From the NCBI RefSeq assembly GCF_910592395.1, contig NC_088312.1:2540001-2604000 (forward strand): a stretch of 64,000 bases of DNA, read 5' to 3'. Under the pieces are notes generated by a model, which was given only the letters and a program-made list of their open reading frames with translations, searched no databases and was not told the origin of the DNA. This stretch comes from Lineus longissimus. Lineage: Eukaryota; Nemertea; Pilidiophora; Heteronemertea; Lineidae. Positions 15,201-27,718 of this stretch are shown piece after piece. The number at the start of each line of letters is the position of its first letter. Position 1 is the stretch's first letter. The position numbers and the translations under genes are program-made.

Positions 15201-17026
15201 TTCATTTGCATCGCCCCGGCTTAGGCTAAGTAGCATTGGAGGCTTACTGAAAGACTTTCCCTGTACAAACTCAGGGGAGGAAACCCAGGTTATGTGCGCG
15301 ATCACACCACAATCGGATCAGAATCTATCTATTTTAGGGCCAAATGATGTTTTTATACGACATTTAATGTACAAGAGCAGTAAAACAACAAGTCATTGTT
15401 AATCCCTGGAAATGATTTTAGGCTCCGTCGCCCATGCGTGACACTGAAAACGATATCAAGATAATAGATATAGAAACAGAACCCAGTTCTAGTGCTTGTT
15501 TTACACGGGTGACTTTCAGGCTTTTTAATGAAATATCCGTTTCGACTTAACGAGGTACTCTCCAAGCTTTTGTTGTCTGCAAAATGAAAACAATCGATTT
15601 CCTCCCCTTTGAAACAGGAGAGCGTCTATATCAACAACGTCACGGTCGATTGACTCGAGATGGTGCGATTGTGGCGCATTTTTCCGATTTTATTTCGACT
15701 AAAGTGCATTTTAGGGCGGTAAATGGACACTATCGTCCGTCACGTCCTAGTTCAGGTGTCACTGAATTATTGCCACCAAACAATCAAAATGTATTAATGC
15801 GATTAAGGAAGACAATGTAGTAATTGAAGCATCAAGAACAAATGAATCATGTTACGAGTAGACAGTGATGGGTCCCATATTGAAAGGTTAGGCTCAGTTA
15901 GTGAAGGCAATGAAATTATAGATTGCTCTTTAGTTTTCCGTTATCACTTTATATGAATCACGACATAGATGTATTAAGGATAATGGATCATTGATGAAGA
16001 TTGCATACTTTTTTATCATCGCACTTTACCGACATGTACATGTATGTATACTGTTGCTTGTACAAAAAATTAATATTTTAATTGGTCTAGATTAAGGATT
16101 AGGTCGACGTATCTCATTTTTACCTCAGTCAACAACAGGCCGTTTTTTTACCATGTAGCCTTTTTCTGTAAACAAGTGATTCCTTTTAAGTGTTCTTTGA
16201 TATTGCATTCGATTAAGATTGCAATTCAATCCGTCATGCCATGCCATTCAAGGTATTGCCCTCTGCAACCTGCCCGCATCACGGGTAGTGGTATTAATTG
16301 CTATAACTCCTAATCAAATCCTAATATACCTCTGTGTGATATTGTTAGCCATTGCATGAGAATCTCTATCACATCTACTTCTTTTTCTATTTCCGTAACA
16401 CAATAACGATTCGCGTGAAGAAATTGCATCGCCACGTTTGTAACATTGTGGTTACTAAATTGAAAAACAAAGCAAATCGTACTAATATTCCATTACAAAT
16501 ACCCTCACGCTGAGATCTCGTTAGCCTAACAAATCTCGTGTGAGAATCCGTTATTATAACTCTCACAATCTGAAGGAGACCACTTGAACACAATAGACCA
16601 ATTGTCGGATATAAAAAGAATCGATTGTCGGACACTATTATTCAATTCATTAGTCCGTAAGGAGACTTCAGCATTAAATGCGTACAGTCCTGCATCGCTC
16701 CTAATTACTGCCGCGGGAAACTGACCTTAGATTAGTCAATCAAAAGAGAAGGTGATCCATGAATCCGTAATTAATAAGGTATCTTTATCTTTCGGTTTAA
16801 TTGTAGCTTGGTGTTTGTCATAATATACCCCCTCCGGCGGTCAACACTGAATCACCAATTATGCTCACAATTATGGCAGCCAGTGAGGTGGAGACGAGAG
16901 TGGACCAACAGGCGAGGGCCGTTCACGTGCTGGCGGCACGTACAATTCTGCACTGAACTCCATTTGCTCTCAGAGCTTCTCTTACATCTTTTTATTAGTT
17001 TTTCTTCAACGAATCTATATGTATTT

Positions 17027-17053
17027 TCTTCTTCATCTTCTTCTTCTTCTTCT
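17027..17053. repeat. TTC/CTT microsatellite
   Basis: About nine trinucleotides with one cat interruption. It yields poly-Ser and poly-Glu in the overlapping frames of both strands (16808-17088), which are therefore artefacts. Confidence 0.92.
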
Positions 17054-19923
17054 ACGTTAGATGATGATCCGAAAGCCTCATAGTTCACTCTTGGTAATGA
17101 TAAAAAAGCATCTTAAGTCGATTTTATGTACATGCTGGGGAAACCGAGAAGCCACGGAGGAAAGGTTCGCCGAATTTCTTAAAATTCCAAAATCACGTCA
17201 CCTAATTTATTTTGACTGTAATGTTGTAACGGCAAACGTTCTACATGTAATGGTTTTACGCCGCCATATATGAAAATTGCTAAAACGACCAAATCAAATT
17301 ACTGAGAATAAATCAAATATGGGCCTAAAATTGGTGTAGGATGTTTTGTTAACGAGTTCGAATATTCCTGATGCAGGTATTGTGCAATGATGGGCGAAAA
17401 ATTACGTCAAATGGCGGCAACCACTGGAGATATCAATCACAAAATAGATAATTTGTTTAACTTTCTCCCGCAGGAGTCATTAAATGTAATTAAGAATAGA
17501 TATTTGGCTCTACACCCAAAAGGGCCATGAACGTTACTATTTGGTTTTACATAACTGCGTTCGCCTGTTTATCTAATGTTATAAAACACTAATTTTGACC
17601 CCAAACCTAGAGGTCCTCAAAGCAGTGTTTATATACACTTTGGAGTCTGAGTTCTTATCAGCCGAAATCTGACTTTTGGACACGTTCCATATTTAGGGAA
17701 AGACACACTTTTGGACATGTCCACGTGTACTCATCTTGCATCACCTTTTGACTTTGATTTGGACCTTCTGACCATGATATTTGCACCCGATGACACCCGT
17801 CCTTTCGTTCGTGATAAAAATGCCATCCAAGTCATGAAGCCAAACAACCCTGATCAAGATCAACTTAAAAGGTAGGAAGAATAATTTGCTTGATGTTCAA
17901 ATTTGCCAGTGGATTACCCATTACGGCACAGTGTCAGCGACAAAATCGGCTGTTTGCTGCTGGTCACATAGCCTCGTCTTCAGTGTCTTTGGCTGTGGTC
18001 AGAAGTCGGTCTTGTCTACATCAAGGTGTTGCAGGCCTCCCGCTTGTTTTCAGTGCGGGATTTTTGTTTGAGGTTCCTCGAGCTTATACAGGCTGTGGAT
18101 AAAAAACATAGTATAAATTCACCGAATTTTAATCTCAACTTCGCTCCGACTCCCATCCTTGTTATTCTATTCATAGCTTTGAAAACCTCCCGATGTCGTC
18201 ACTACTGTAGATATTCCACGTTGACAAATGTTATAAAAAGTGTGCACTCAACTATTAAGCATTCCTGCGTAGTCGGTGAAGTGTTATCACCGGGTCCTTC
18301 AAACTTGGCCCTTGAACCTCTTAAGTATATTAGAATCGCTCATAACAGTTCTATATTCAACGATTACTAAGAAGTATCAATAAATAAACGTATACATTGT
18401 TTTGACAATTTCCTCCTTTTAACTGCGAAACAATGTTTTTTTGAAATTCTGCATTATTCTTTAAAAAAAAGGAATACTTTGGCATGAGTCAGGTGGGCCA
18501 GATCATGTTTTACGGAGTCCGATACATGTATGTGTATGTGTCTCAACTACCGAGCAATTGAGCGCTATATATAAGTCTCATAGATATAGCAAAGTATTGT
18601 TTGATCCACTTCCGTAAAGTTTGTGTGGTCAAAAGTCTTGAATTATTCCAACGGTAAACACTTCTTTACCCTGATTACGTACTCGTTCTTCCTGTTCGGG
18701 CATCATGAGTAGCAAATGGGGATCATCAATTTTTACTCGACCACCAAAGATGATGACTTCATTCGCGACACCATTATGACATTCTCAAAGAAGATTGAGA
18801 TATCAAGCCTCGCAATACGTGCGAAATTCCTGCACATTTGTCCCCTATCGTCCCCTATGCTGGGCCTCCCTAACTTTTTGTTCCGCAGATATAAAACTGC
18901 GCTCAATGACAAAACATTTGCTTATAAATCTCATATTTGATTGTGTGGTGTCATGTCGTGGCGAAACGATTGTGTGGCCACTGGGGGTAGCCCAGCCAGG
19001 TGGCCCGAATAGTGTTTGCCTAACCTAGATATGACAAGAAATTGGTCTTGGTGACAACTTTGACTGCTTGTCTCATAATGCGTTGAGCCATTTATCAATT
19101 CAATGGTGCCTCTATGTCTAGGACGATCGGGAACGAAACTCCGAAAAATCGTGGGTGTGCGCATTCAGAAGAAGAGCTGTTACCTCTTATGAGAGACTTC
19201 AAAGTACCGATCTCAAGCCTCGTTCCTGGTGACCATATTGCTTTAGAATCAATCACGATTTAGTGATATTAAAATCTGGCAGTCATTTTTCCATCTGTCA
19301 TAAAAAATCAAGCTGTTGATTTTCAGCCAGAATTTTAGAACTTTGAATGACCTCTCACAAGTAGGATGGTGCTCGAAAAGTACAACAATTATTTCGGCAG
19401 AGCTTCCGGATCCATGGGAAGTTATCAGTCAAGAAAGGAGTCACAGTTTAAGGGACAAGCAGGGCATGAGACATGCTTACGGAAATATTCGAGACGTATA
19501 GAGCAGTTAGGCCTAAAGGTCGATTCTAATTTATAGGACGGTTGAGTGATATCACTGAACCTTGTTCTCGGCGAGAAGTAGGGCTTGAGTACTCAGGGTG
19601 AAGTTGCGGTATCACAAAAGATTAATTGGAATAGGAAAGGATCCAAATCTTGCTTGTGTACATAGACTGTACAATGTATCTATTGCACTCATGACACGTC
19701 ATCGATAACTGCGCATCACGTGTTCGATTTGCATACAGTTTCCACTGTTTTGTGTAGAACGTCACCATGAACTACATGACGTACATGGATACAGGTATAC
19801 CTTAGAAATTGCGTTTCCGCGATTCAGTAAGCTCACTTCATTTTACTTTGTGCTCTTGAGTGGAGAGCAGTGGCCCAGGAATTCCCCCGTTGTCACCCGA
19901 GATGATATACACCGGTGGGCACC

Positions 19924-19963
19924 ATGATATTTGAGTATATAATATTAGCCTATCAAATATCAT
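19924..19963. repeat. Inverted repeat with perfect 11-bp arms
   Basis: ATGATATTTGA (19924-19934) and TCAAATATCAT (19953-19963) flank an 18-base A+T-rich loop. No terminator or microRNA precursor context is evident. Confidence 0.8.
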
Positions 19964-21269
19964 ACGACCTCTGACAGGGCACGACTTAGAGATATTTGAA
20001 CAAGACCTTTGTCAGCATGCACAGGTGTCAAATACATATTTAAACAAGTACCAATTCGGAAGATAAGATTGTGACTTGTTGTTAGACTTTTTCAACTTCA
20101 AACATAAGACGATTAGAGAGTTATCTAACTCTTGTAAGGTCTATTAAAACCGATTGTCTATTTACTGATTTTCGCACTGTTAGTATAGAATAGTTGATGT
20201 CATCTTTGTGGGCAATATCTTGTCAGATATGTTAAATCCCGTTCATTTTTTTTCAGAGATAGTGCGAACTTAATCGAATTATGCCTGCTATTAGTGGTGT
20301 ATTAATGAGAAATTCGTGTGCATTCTTTTCTTACGTTTCATTATAAACAGGAATTGAAGCGGAGACGCATGAATATATTTGGGATCCAATTAACCCGCTG
20401 AGCCGTGAAACGTGTTGGACGCGTGAAATTAAGACAAAAACGACCCCAAAAACTTCAGACCCCCAAACCCTGAAGTTATCATGGTCATGACCTGTGAAAA
20501 ATTTTATGGATTTATGCCCTGGGTGAGGTCTTTCTGCCCTGCAAATATTAGGTTCGAGTGATGAGATATTGGGAAAAAGTTATGGCAGTTGATGTCTAAA
20601 GGGAAATGGCTTAAAATCTATTAGTGGTGTGTAGCCATCGGCGAGACATCAGATAGTGGCGCCACCAAAATAGATTGGTTCTGTCTCTAACTAAAACGCG
20701 TAAACACAAAAAAAGAGTATTTTCCCGGAAAAAAACGAATTGTGAAGTTGCAATCATTTACTTGCAGAGAAGCCGCACAATCAGACAATGATATCAGAGT
20801 GATAAGCTTCTGCAAGTTTGTAATCCATCTCGCTCTTTCATAGGGTTAAGGCCAAGGTAGAGTTCTTCAGGAATTTTGAATCATTCAGGAATCCTATTCA
20901 AGAAAGTCATGTCCAACCTGTCCGGCTTTCACGAGCTGTGCGTGGTTGACCAGTGGACAACAATTCAAGGGGACACTTTTAGCAAAGGTCAAATACTGTA
21001 AACTACTATATTTTCGCGGGCGTTTTACTAGTATTTTCATATATTTCGCGAATAAACCTGATTCGCAAGAATAAAAATTGCGACAAATTGTTTTTTGATT
21101 GAAAAAATCGAAAAGAATTTAGTAGCTAAAAACAAAAATCGTGAATTTTCAATGTTTTTTTGTTTTAATAGCTTGACGGTTTGTAAAATAATTTCTATAT
21201 CCCATATTTTTCTGATCAAGATGCTATTATGACCATATGTCTATTCGATTGTACCTGAAAAGTTACATA

Positions 21270-21350
21270 TGGTGTCAAGGTGGGATTCGAACCCACGCGC
21301 AACCAGAATATCCATTATCATCATCTTGACCAATTCACCCTCTCTGAGTA
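21270..21350 (-). mobile_element. tRNA-like element (SINE head or tRNA pseudogene)
   Basis: The minus strand has a perfect RNA polymerase III box B (GGTTCGAATCC, complement of 21283-21293) inside an ideal T arm: stem GTGGG/CCCAC with a 7-base loop (21280-21296). Upstream on the minus strand, GGGTGAATTGGTCAAGATG resembles a D arm/box A at roughly tRNA spacing. I could not pair a 7-bp acceptor stem, so a functional tRNA is unlikely. Confidence 0.5.
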
Positions 21351-21787
21351 AACTATACAGATGTCCCACACCTTTTGTACTTCACATTTCGCTTTATCAC
21401 ATCCTTATTTATCTTTCCCAATCAAATCCTTTTGTCTTCTGCTCCTAGTCAAAGCAGACGACATGGTGACTATCTCTTTTGGAGATTTTATCAGCGATGC
21501 AGCCGAGTCTCACCCTTTATAGGGGCGCCATATGTCGAAATATAGCTGCTCCATTGACTGTATGGTTACAAAAACAATGCATGGATTACAGAAACGGAAC
21601 GAACAGCAACAGGATTGGTATCAATATCATTATGGTGTGTTTATGATTTTCGTTTCCACCGGTCATTATGTAAAACGAATTTTTTCCCCAACAGCGGCCA
21701 TGCAGGCGTCATTGGTCAACTTTGGGTATCATTTCGATGGCAGAAATGAGAGAGTAAGTTTGAAGGTGAACCCGGGCGCCGGATTGA

Positions 21788-21865
21788 AGGTCCGGGTCGG
21801 ACTCGAACCCGGAATGCTCGGGGACTCCGAGCTCCGAACACTTTAACAGTGTACACAGCCTCCGA
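21788..21865 (-). mobile_element. Second tRNA-like, highly structured element
   Basis: The minus strand contains box B GGTTCGAGTCC (complement of 21799-21809). The DNA forms a 7-bp hairpin (21791-21797 with 21807-21813) and an adjacent 6-bp hairpin (21816-21821 with 21827-21832), the latter resembling a class II variable arm. It lies about 510 bases from the element at 21270, in the same orientation. Box A is not clear. The overlapping + frame at 21532-21846 is probably a shadow. Confidence 0.42.
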
Positions 21866-24800
21866 TCTTTCCTGTTTGGAGGCGGAAATGGAGCTGCATA
21901 TCTTTTACAGACATTGTGAGAAAGGATATCTCGAAACCAAACTGTCTATCCACGCGAGTTCCTCGCTGCAAATCGCTCCAAACTTCTACCAAACGATCGT
22001 GTGGTTATGTTATTTTACCGAATCAGTGGAAGCATGCCTACCTAAAAGGAAACTCGCCAACTGTTGACTTTGGTGATTGAAAACTTGTATAGGAGAGCGT
22101 GATTTCTCACTTACTTAGGGTATAAACATGTAATTTTGTGAGAAGACGATCAGTATAATCGTGTAAAACGCGCACTATCTCCTTGATCTCTTGAAATGCG
22201 AACGCAAACGTCTTTTACACTTCTCGGCCAAGTATGGCCAAAACATGCGTGACGTCACGGAATTACTTCGGTCGCCAGTGCAAATGAAACCTCACCCCGG
22301 GCGGGTACTCACACATAAATCTATGTTGTTTCATGAAAACTTCGCATATGGTCATAGCTCTATGGACGAGCTCGACTGTCTGCTTTAGTCTGCCAAAAAG
22401 TCAACCTGGACCCGCCGTGTTGCGTGTAGTACTATCTTCACAGTAACATCCCACAGATAGTGTCCGAGAGACGAGGTCATCATTTTTCTTCAGCGTGTAT
22501 GATTGGTTTGATGGCGTCTGTGATAGATGTTCCAGTGATGCCGGGCAGATGCACGCTGGACAATTATCTAGCGTCAACATTATATATCAGAATCACCAGT
22601 ATTGTAACGCCGTTACGCTTTTATTGTGCATTTCCCTGATTTTCCACTTTACTAGTTCTCGTGAACAGAGATGTCCAGGAGGCCCTCCTCGATTTAAACG
22701 CTTGTAATTCATCTTTCAATGCCGAACAATAGCGCCAGTCAACTTTTGCTCAGCGTTTCTATGCGTTATCTTGAGTGTGATCACTTCCTTTAAATCTGTG
22801 GTATCGGGTTTGCGATCAAGACGTTATGTCTCCACCCTGAACCAGATTTTCGCGGGCGGTTATGCACCAGGTCTAAGAACTTTACAGACACATTTGTCAA
22901 TTCATGAAACAAGATTGACAAATCAGCCAGACCGTGTGCCTCCTTTAGAAAATAAACATGATCTTAAAAAAATAATCACAATTTGTCCTTAGTCCATGAC
23001 ACCATCTTAAGGGTACATGACTATAGTTTGCTCAGTTGTGTGCTTTACGCCATGTTTTACATGACTTATGTTGAAAGGGCTGATTTAGTGAGCAGGTAAA
23101 TATTCACCGACCATTTAAACCTTCACTGAGTCGCAATAAACCATGGACACTCGTCCGTATACTGTCGCGAGCCTTGACTTATCAAATAAGGTTAATAGGA
23201 TCGCTACTCCTATGAAGCTGTCCAGACAATGTTTTAGGACTTATGCTCCATGGGGACTACATTTACTTTAACATTTGCTTCAACTTAACATATAATGGTA
23301 ATAGTCAAAGTTTCATACATCGCTGTAAACCGAGAGAGATATGATGAACCTGCCTTCGCCTAAGAAACAAAAATCTCATCTATGATTCAATATCTTTGAT
23401 TTGCGGCACGTCAGCCTAAACTCTCGGGAAATATTATCATAATGCCTGGCGAACTGGGCTGGCTTCTCCGTGGGCGGGGTAGCTGATAATGCGGTACTTG
23501 AAGCCAGCCGCCAATGACTGACGCGGCTGTTTCAGAGCTCATTACGGGCAGATCGATAAGATGAGAGATGGTGAAGCAATATGCTGGCGAGTCTCAGAGT
23601 GTTACCACCTTTGGCAGATAGGGTACTGCAGATGTTCAAATCTGTCTTATACCGTTTTCGTGTTCCTTCAGCCCGATATTTTGTAACCTTATGTGGGGTA
23701 TCGTGATCGATGTGGGAAAATACGGGATCTGAATTTTGATAAAATATCTGGCAAACGCGGTATCGGATATTTAGGACTACATGTATGAGAGCTGGGTTAG
23801 AATGATTGGGCTTCGCGACATTTGTCAGACGTGGTGGTCCTTACACCATAGAGTTCAACCTTATATTATGAAACGTCTCTGTGTACTGAATAGGTTCACT
23901 CCGTCCGGAGAACGCTATCAGCCCTAGTTAAAAATTTACCAAAACCCACCCGCGAAAGTTGTCATGCCGGCAAACCCGTTGCCTGAATCAAATGTTACGG
24001 ACTCTCCCTTTCTCGTCTCTACTCCTCATTGTCCTCTGCGTCTCTATCTGATACGATGTGACTTATGTCGACCTTGTGGGCCAGTAGGAGCCAGCCAGGC
24101 TGTGGCACCCAGGTATCTAACTGTCTGCGGATCCCATCTCTAACTTAACTACTCAAGGATCGGAATCCGCTATTGTGAGGAGGAATCTTGCCTTAGGGAA
24201 GACAGTAGATGATAGAAGAGACTGATAGTGTTTGTAACAACAATTGTCTACGGTGTTTTGTCTCTCCTCAATGGCCACAGTAGCTTTAGATAAATCACGG
24301 TGGAATTGAGCCACGCGCCGCACATTACGGCAGAAAAACTAAAAATCTTACTGGTAACCTATAGGGCTATTATCAACGTATCTTCAAAGATGCTAGTCTG
24401 TCTTGAAGAAAAGATGAATGTCTCCTTATAATTTCATTTAAAATTGATATGGGGAATCTGCGTTTTGATCTATTTGAAGTGGAGACCGCAAATGTTGCAT
24501 TTTAATTTTTTGTTGGTTTTTCAACAATGGTGCATTATTACTGTCAGTTTTCGAGAAATTGCCAATGGCTTAAAGCTGTCCCTCCGATAAAATCTAGATG
24601 AATACCAGTTCTGTTTGCATTGTGCTCGAGTTTATTTGTTTGTCATCAGAGGGACACTGTTAATTTGGGTAGGACGTTGCCAAATTCACAACTTCTGTCT
24701 TTGATCAGCTTGACCGACATAGTTTTTGCATCTCCTGAAATCATTTCCTCAGAATGATTTGAAATAAAGTTCGATGCCTTTGCTCCATATATCCATACAA

Positions 24801-26739
24801 AATGTGTTTTCCTGATACCCTATAAACCAAACTTTTGGGGACAAAGTCACAACAAGAATGCAGGGATGAATAATTTACCTTAAGTCCCAACATTGATTTG
24901 ATGTCCCAACCAAAGTATACGTCAAGGACATTCAATTTTATATGTCCTCTTCACAGCATCAAAATAATTTATCTCTCCGCAGACGTTGAATGGGTTGTTA
25001 GGCCCCAGTGAATTTTGACATCCTGCATAGACAAGATTCACTATCTGGGTCACCGGATGAACTCTGACCAGACCTTCCAATGTACACAATCGAAGTTTTC
25101 ATATTTAAATAGAAAAATTACATTTTCTTGCTTTCGGTCTTTTCAGCACTTTGTACTTTGACAATGTGCCCAAAACTACAACATTTTCATTTAATTCATG
25201 AAGCTTGAATGGGCATCAACTGAGAGACTACAGTTGGATAAGAATGCCTGTAAGATCGCTAATGTAGGTGCTTTGACTTCTGTTAAGGAAACTATAGGTT
25301 TCACTATGGGAATAAGAGATGGAATAAAGGACCGTGACGGATGAGTGTGGGATGCTGACAACGTCCTTAGGGCTGGAGAATGACTGTAAAGTTACAAAAC
25401 TGATCCATGGGAAAATCGAGTTTTTTCTAACAGTTTCCAGAGGTGTCTATTCGCGAACGCAATAATTTAGTACCGCTCCGCGGTCACGCGGCTTCCGGTT
25501 AATAGAGTACATGTAGCAGTTGGCGAAATCGCAAAGAAATGTCAAGAGATCAGTTGATAAGCTCGATATCTTTGTTGAAAGCGGAAATACTGAAAAACTG
25601 CTAAAATTGTGAAGGAAAAGTGTATTTTGCCACCACGAATAGGCCCGCACACCCCTGAACACAATACATGTAATGTGGGATAATGATGTTGTTATATCGT
25701 CACCAGCCTCGAGGCAATGTGTGACATATGCAAGTGTGACGAAACAACATCAAAAACACTCTCATCACTCTCGTCTGCTCAAGTTGTTTACAGTTTGTTC
25801 AGGGAACAATGCAGCGGGGTCGCTTACAGATAAATGTTGCTGATCATCGAGGGTAAACATGCTAAGCTCGGTCCGAGAGCATCGTTGAGAGGCCAGACAC
25901 TTAAACATAATGCGCCGCCATAGAGGACCGTGTAAAACTGGGAGGTAACGCTCGTTTTGATGATTATACGGGCTAAATGAAGCATAATAATCGTATGATA
26001 TTCTCATTCAAAATGAAAAGAAAACATCCCCGCTAGTGCCGGGTGTGTACTTAACACCGCCAATGCAAGAGACACTTAGGATGGGGGTATTGTACGGCGA
26101 AGACAGTTGTGCTAGCTGTGCACAATACATTGGGATAGATTTTGCCTACATTTTTGAAGAAGGAAGTTCTTTGAGGAGAAATCTATGCGTACGGATTGCA
26201 AAGTCAAAGTCAATTGAGGCATGTAGGTCGTGCTTTCTTTACAGACAATTGCTGTGACAAAGACGATATCATGTTGGGTTCAATAAAACCGCCATTTTCA
26301 GTCCCTATTTTGTGGCGGTGTCAGTTTGTCCGTCCCCTCCCCCTTTTGTGCTTGTGAAGTGTCTTGCTCTGTTGCGCGTTCTATCAAATTAAAATGAGTG
26401 CGGACCTTTGGCGAGAATACAGCCAATCAACGCGAAGCCATGGCGAAAATATCTGGTTTGATTGATCGGAGTACGGCAGTGCCACGCGCATTTTATTATT
26501 TCTATCCGAGTTCACAGCGCTATACAAATTTAAACAGAGAGTAAAATAATTCGGACAACTCAAATAAAAGTGTGGATGTGGTGACGGAGGTCGGACTGAC
26601 TTAGAACGAAAGGATTTCACAAAATGGAGGAATACTAGAGTATACACGGTATAGTCCAAGTTTGTGCGCTCCTCCCAAAGTTGAAGACAAGTTGTGTTTG
26701 GCGCTGTTGCCGTTTAATAATCCATGCTGTGAGCCTGAT
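21866..26739. other. Non-coding DNA upstream of the candidate sim promoter
   Basis: No recognised exon. A somewhat GC-richer stretch at about 23440-24320 lacks sustained frames or convincing splice pairs. The approach to 26.7 kb gains CpG gradually, consistent with promoter-proximal DNA. Confidence 0.5.
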
Positions 26740-27175
26740 ACGCTAATCCACGTCAGGGGCTGCCTCCCTGATTTCCGGAGTCGCCGGGTTCCGGGTCCAG
26801 GAGAGTAGGGCCAGGGATATAACGGAAGACCCCGATTATAGGTGAGTCCACGGTGAAAGTTACTCCACTCTCTCCACCATCTGAGTGATGCTTCCTTCCT
26901 CGCGTTATGTGTGAATTTTAAAGAGCCCCCGGAGACTGATCATTACGTATGAACCAATGATATGGTAGCTCCCGCGGCTAGCTTTTATTCAAGTCGGTGG
27001 TGACGGCCATGGAAAAACATCCCCTCCTCGCAGCGTGCGTGCGTGCTGATCTTGGAATATCGCTCAATGATAGCATAGCAGGCTAGGTTAGTACGTGTTC
27101 TGACTGACTCCTAGTCCGGCCCGCAAGACACGCTCTCACAACCCAGGGATACCCATGCGCCGGTGAACACCAAAG
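26740..27175 (+). promoter_or_regulatory. Candidate promoter and 5' leader exon(s) of the sim gene
   Basis: This block is visibly richer in G+C and CpG than its surroundings (for example cgccgggttccgggtcc near 26780 and cccgcggctagc near 26970). It holds two strong + strand splice donors: AG then GTGAGT after 26841, and AAAG then GTACGT after 27175. There is no long open frame, as expected for untranslated leader sequence. The bHLH exon at 36916 has an acceptor just before its start codon, so at least one upstream exon is required, and this is the most promoter-like DNA in the 36.9 kb upstream. No clear TATA box is placed correctly. Linking it to sim is inference. It could instead belong to a non-coding RNA or be an unrelated GC-rich patch. 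Confidence 0.33.
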
Positions 27176-27688
27176 GTACGTGCATTACTTCCACTGTAGC
27201 CTTCTTAAAAGCTAATGACCTGCTCTCAATGTAACCAGGGGAATTTTCGGGCGATTTTCAGTTTTAGGCAATAATGTGAAAACATATTCATTGGCATAAA
27301 CACCGAATTATACACGTTCTGTAATTGTGGTTGTGACTTTTCGTCATTTTGAAGACATTGGTCGATTGCTCCAAATTCAGTTAATTGTCATGATTATGTA
27401 TCACGGATTCGCGGGCACAGATTAATTCAGAGTATCTATAATGAATTAAATTGGACTGCATATTTTAATTGTATCATATTGAAACGGGTCGATGGCGCTG
27501 CCTCTTAAATTGTTTGAGAATATTTCTTAGCTCTGTCAGAGGTTTTTATAAATTTGTTAACTTATTCTTTTTAGTAAACAGTATACATTTTTTTTCTGTT
27601 CACTACCAAAATAAAAATTTTCTTTACCATTTTTATCAGACCGATTATATTATAGAGTCACAACTACTTTACGACGATATTGCTTGTA

Positions 27689-27718
27689 TTTCGAACTATT
27701 CGAACTATTTCGAACTAT
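27689..27718. repeat. Short TTCGAACTA tandem repeat
   Basis: Three copies of a 9-10 base unit (ttcgaactat, tcgaactatt, tcgaactata). Confidence 0.85.

Larger units (their letters stand above)
8904..21269. other. Non-coding DNA, no gene seen
   Basis: The longest chance frame of the window, 147 codons on the minus strand at 12797-13240, lies here. Its composition and sequence suggest no known protein and a frame that long is expected by chance in 64 kb. The region otherwise holds the poly-G run, two microsatellites and the 11-bp inverted repeat listed separately. Confidence 0.6.

Noticed and set aside
16808-17088. Overlapping frames with poly-Ser (+) and poly-Glu (-) runs
   Set aside because: Both are produced by the TTC/CTT microsatellite at 17027-17053.
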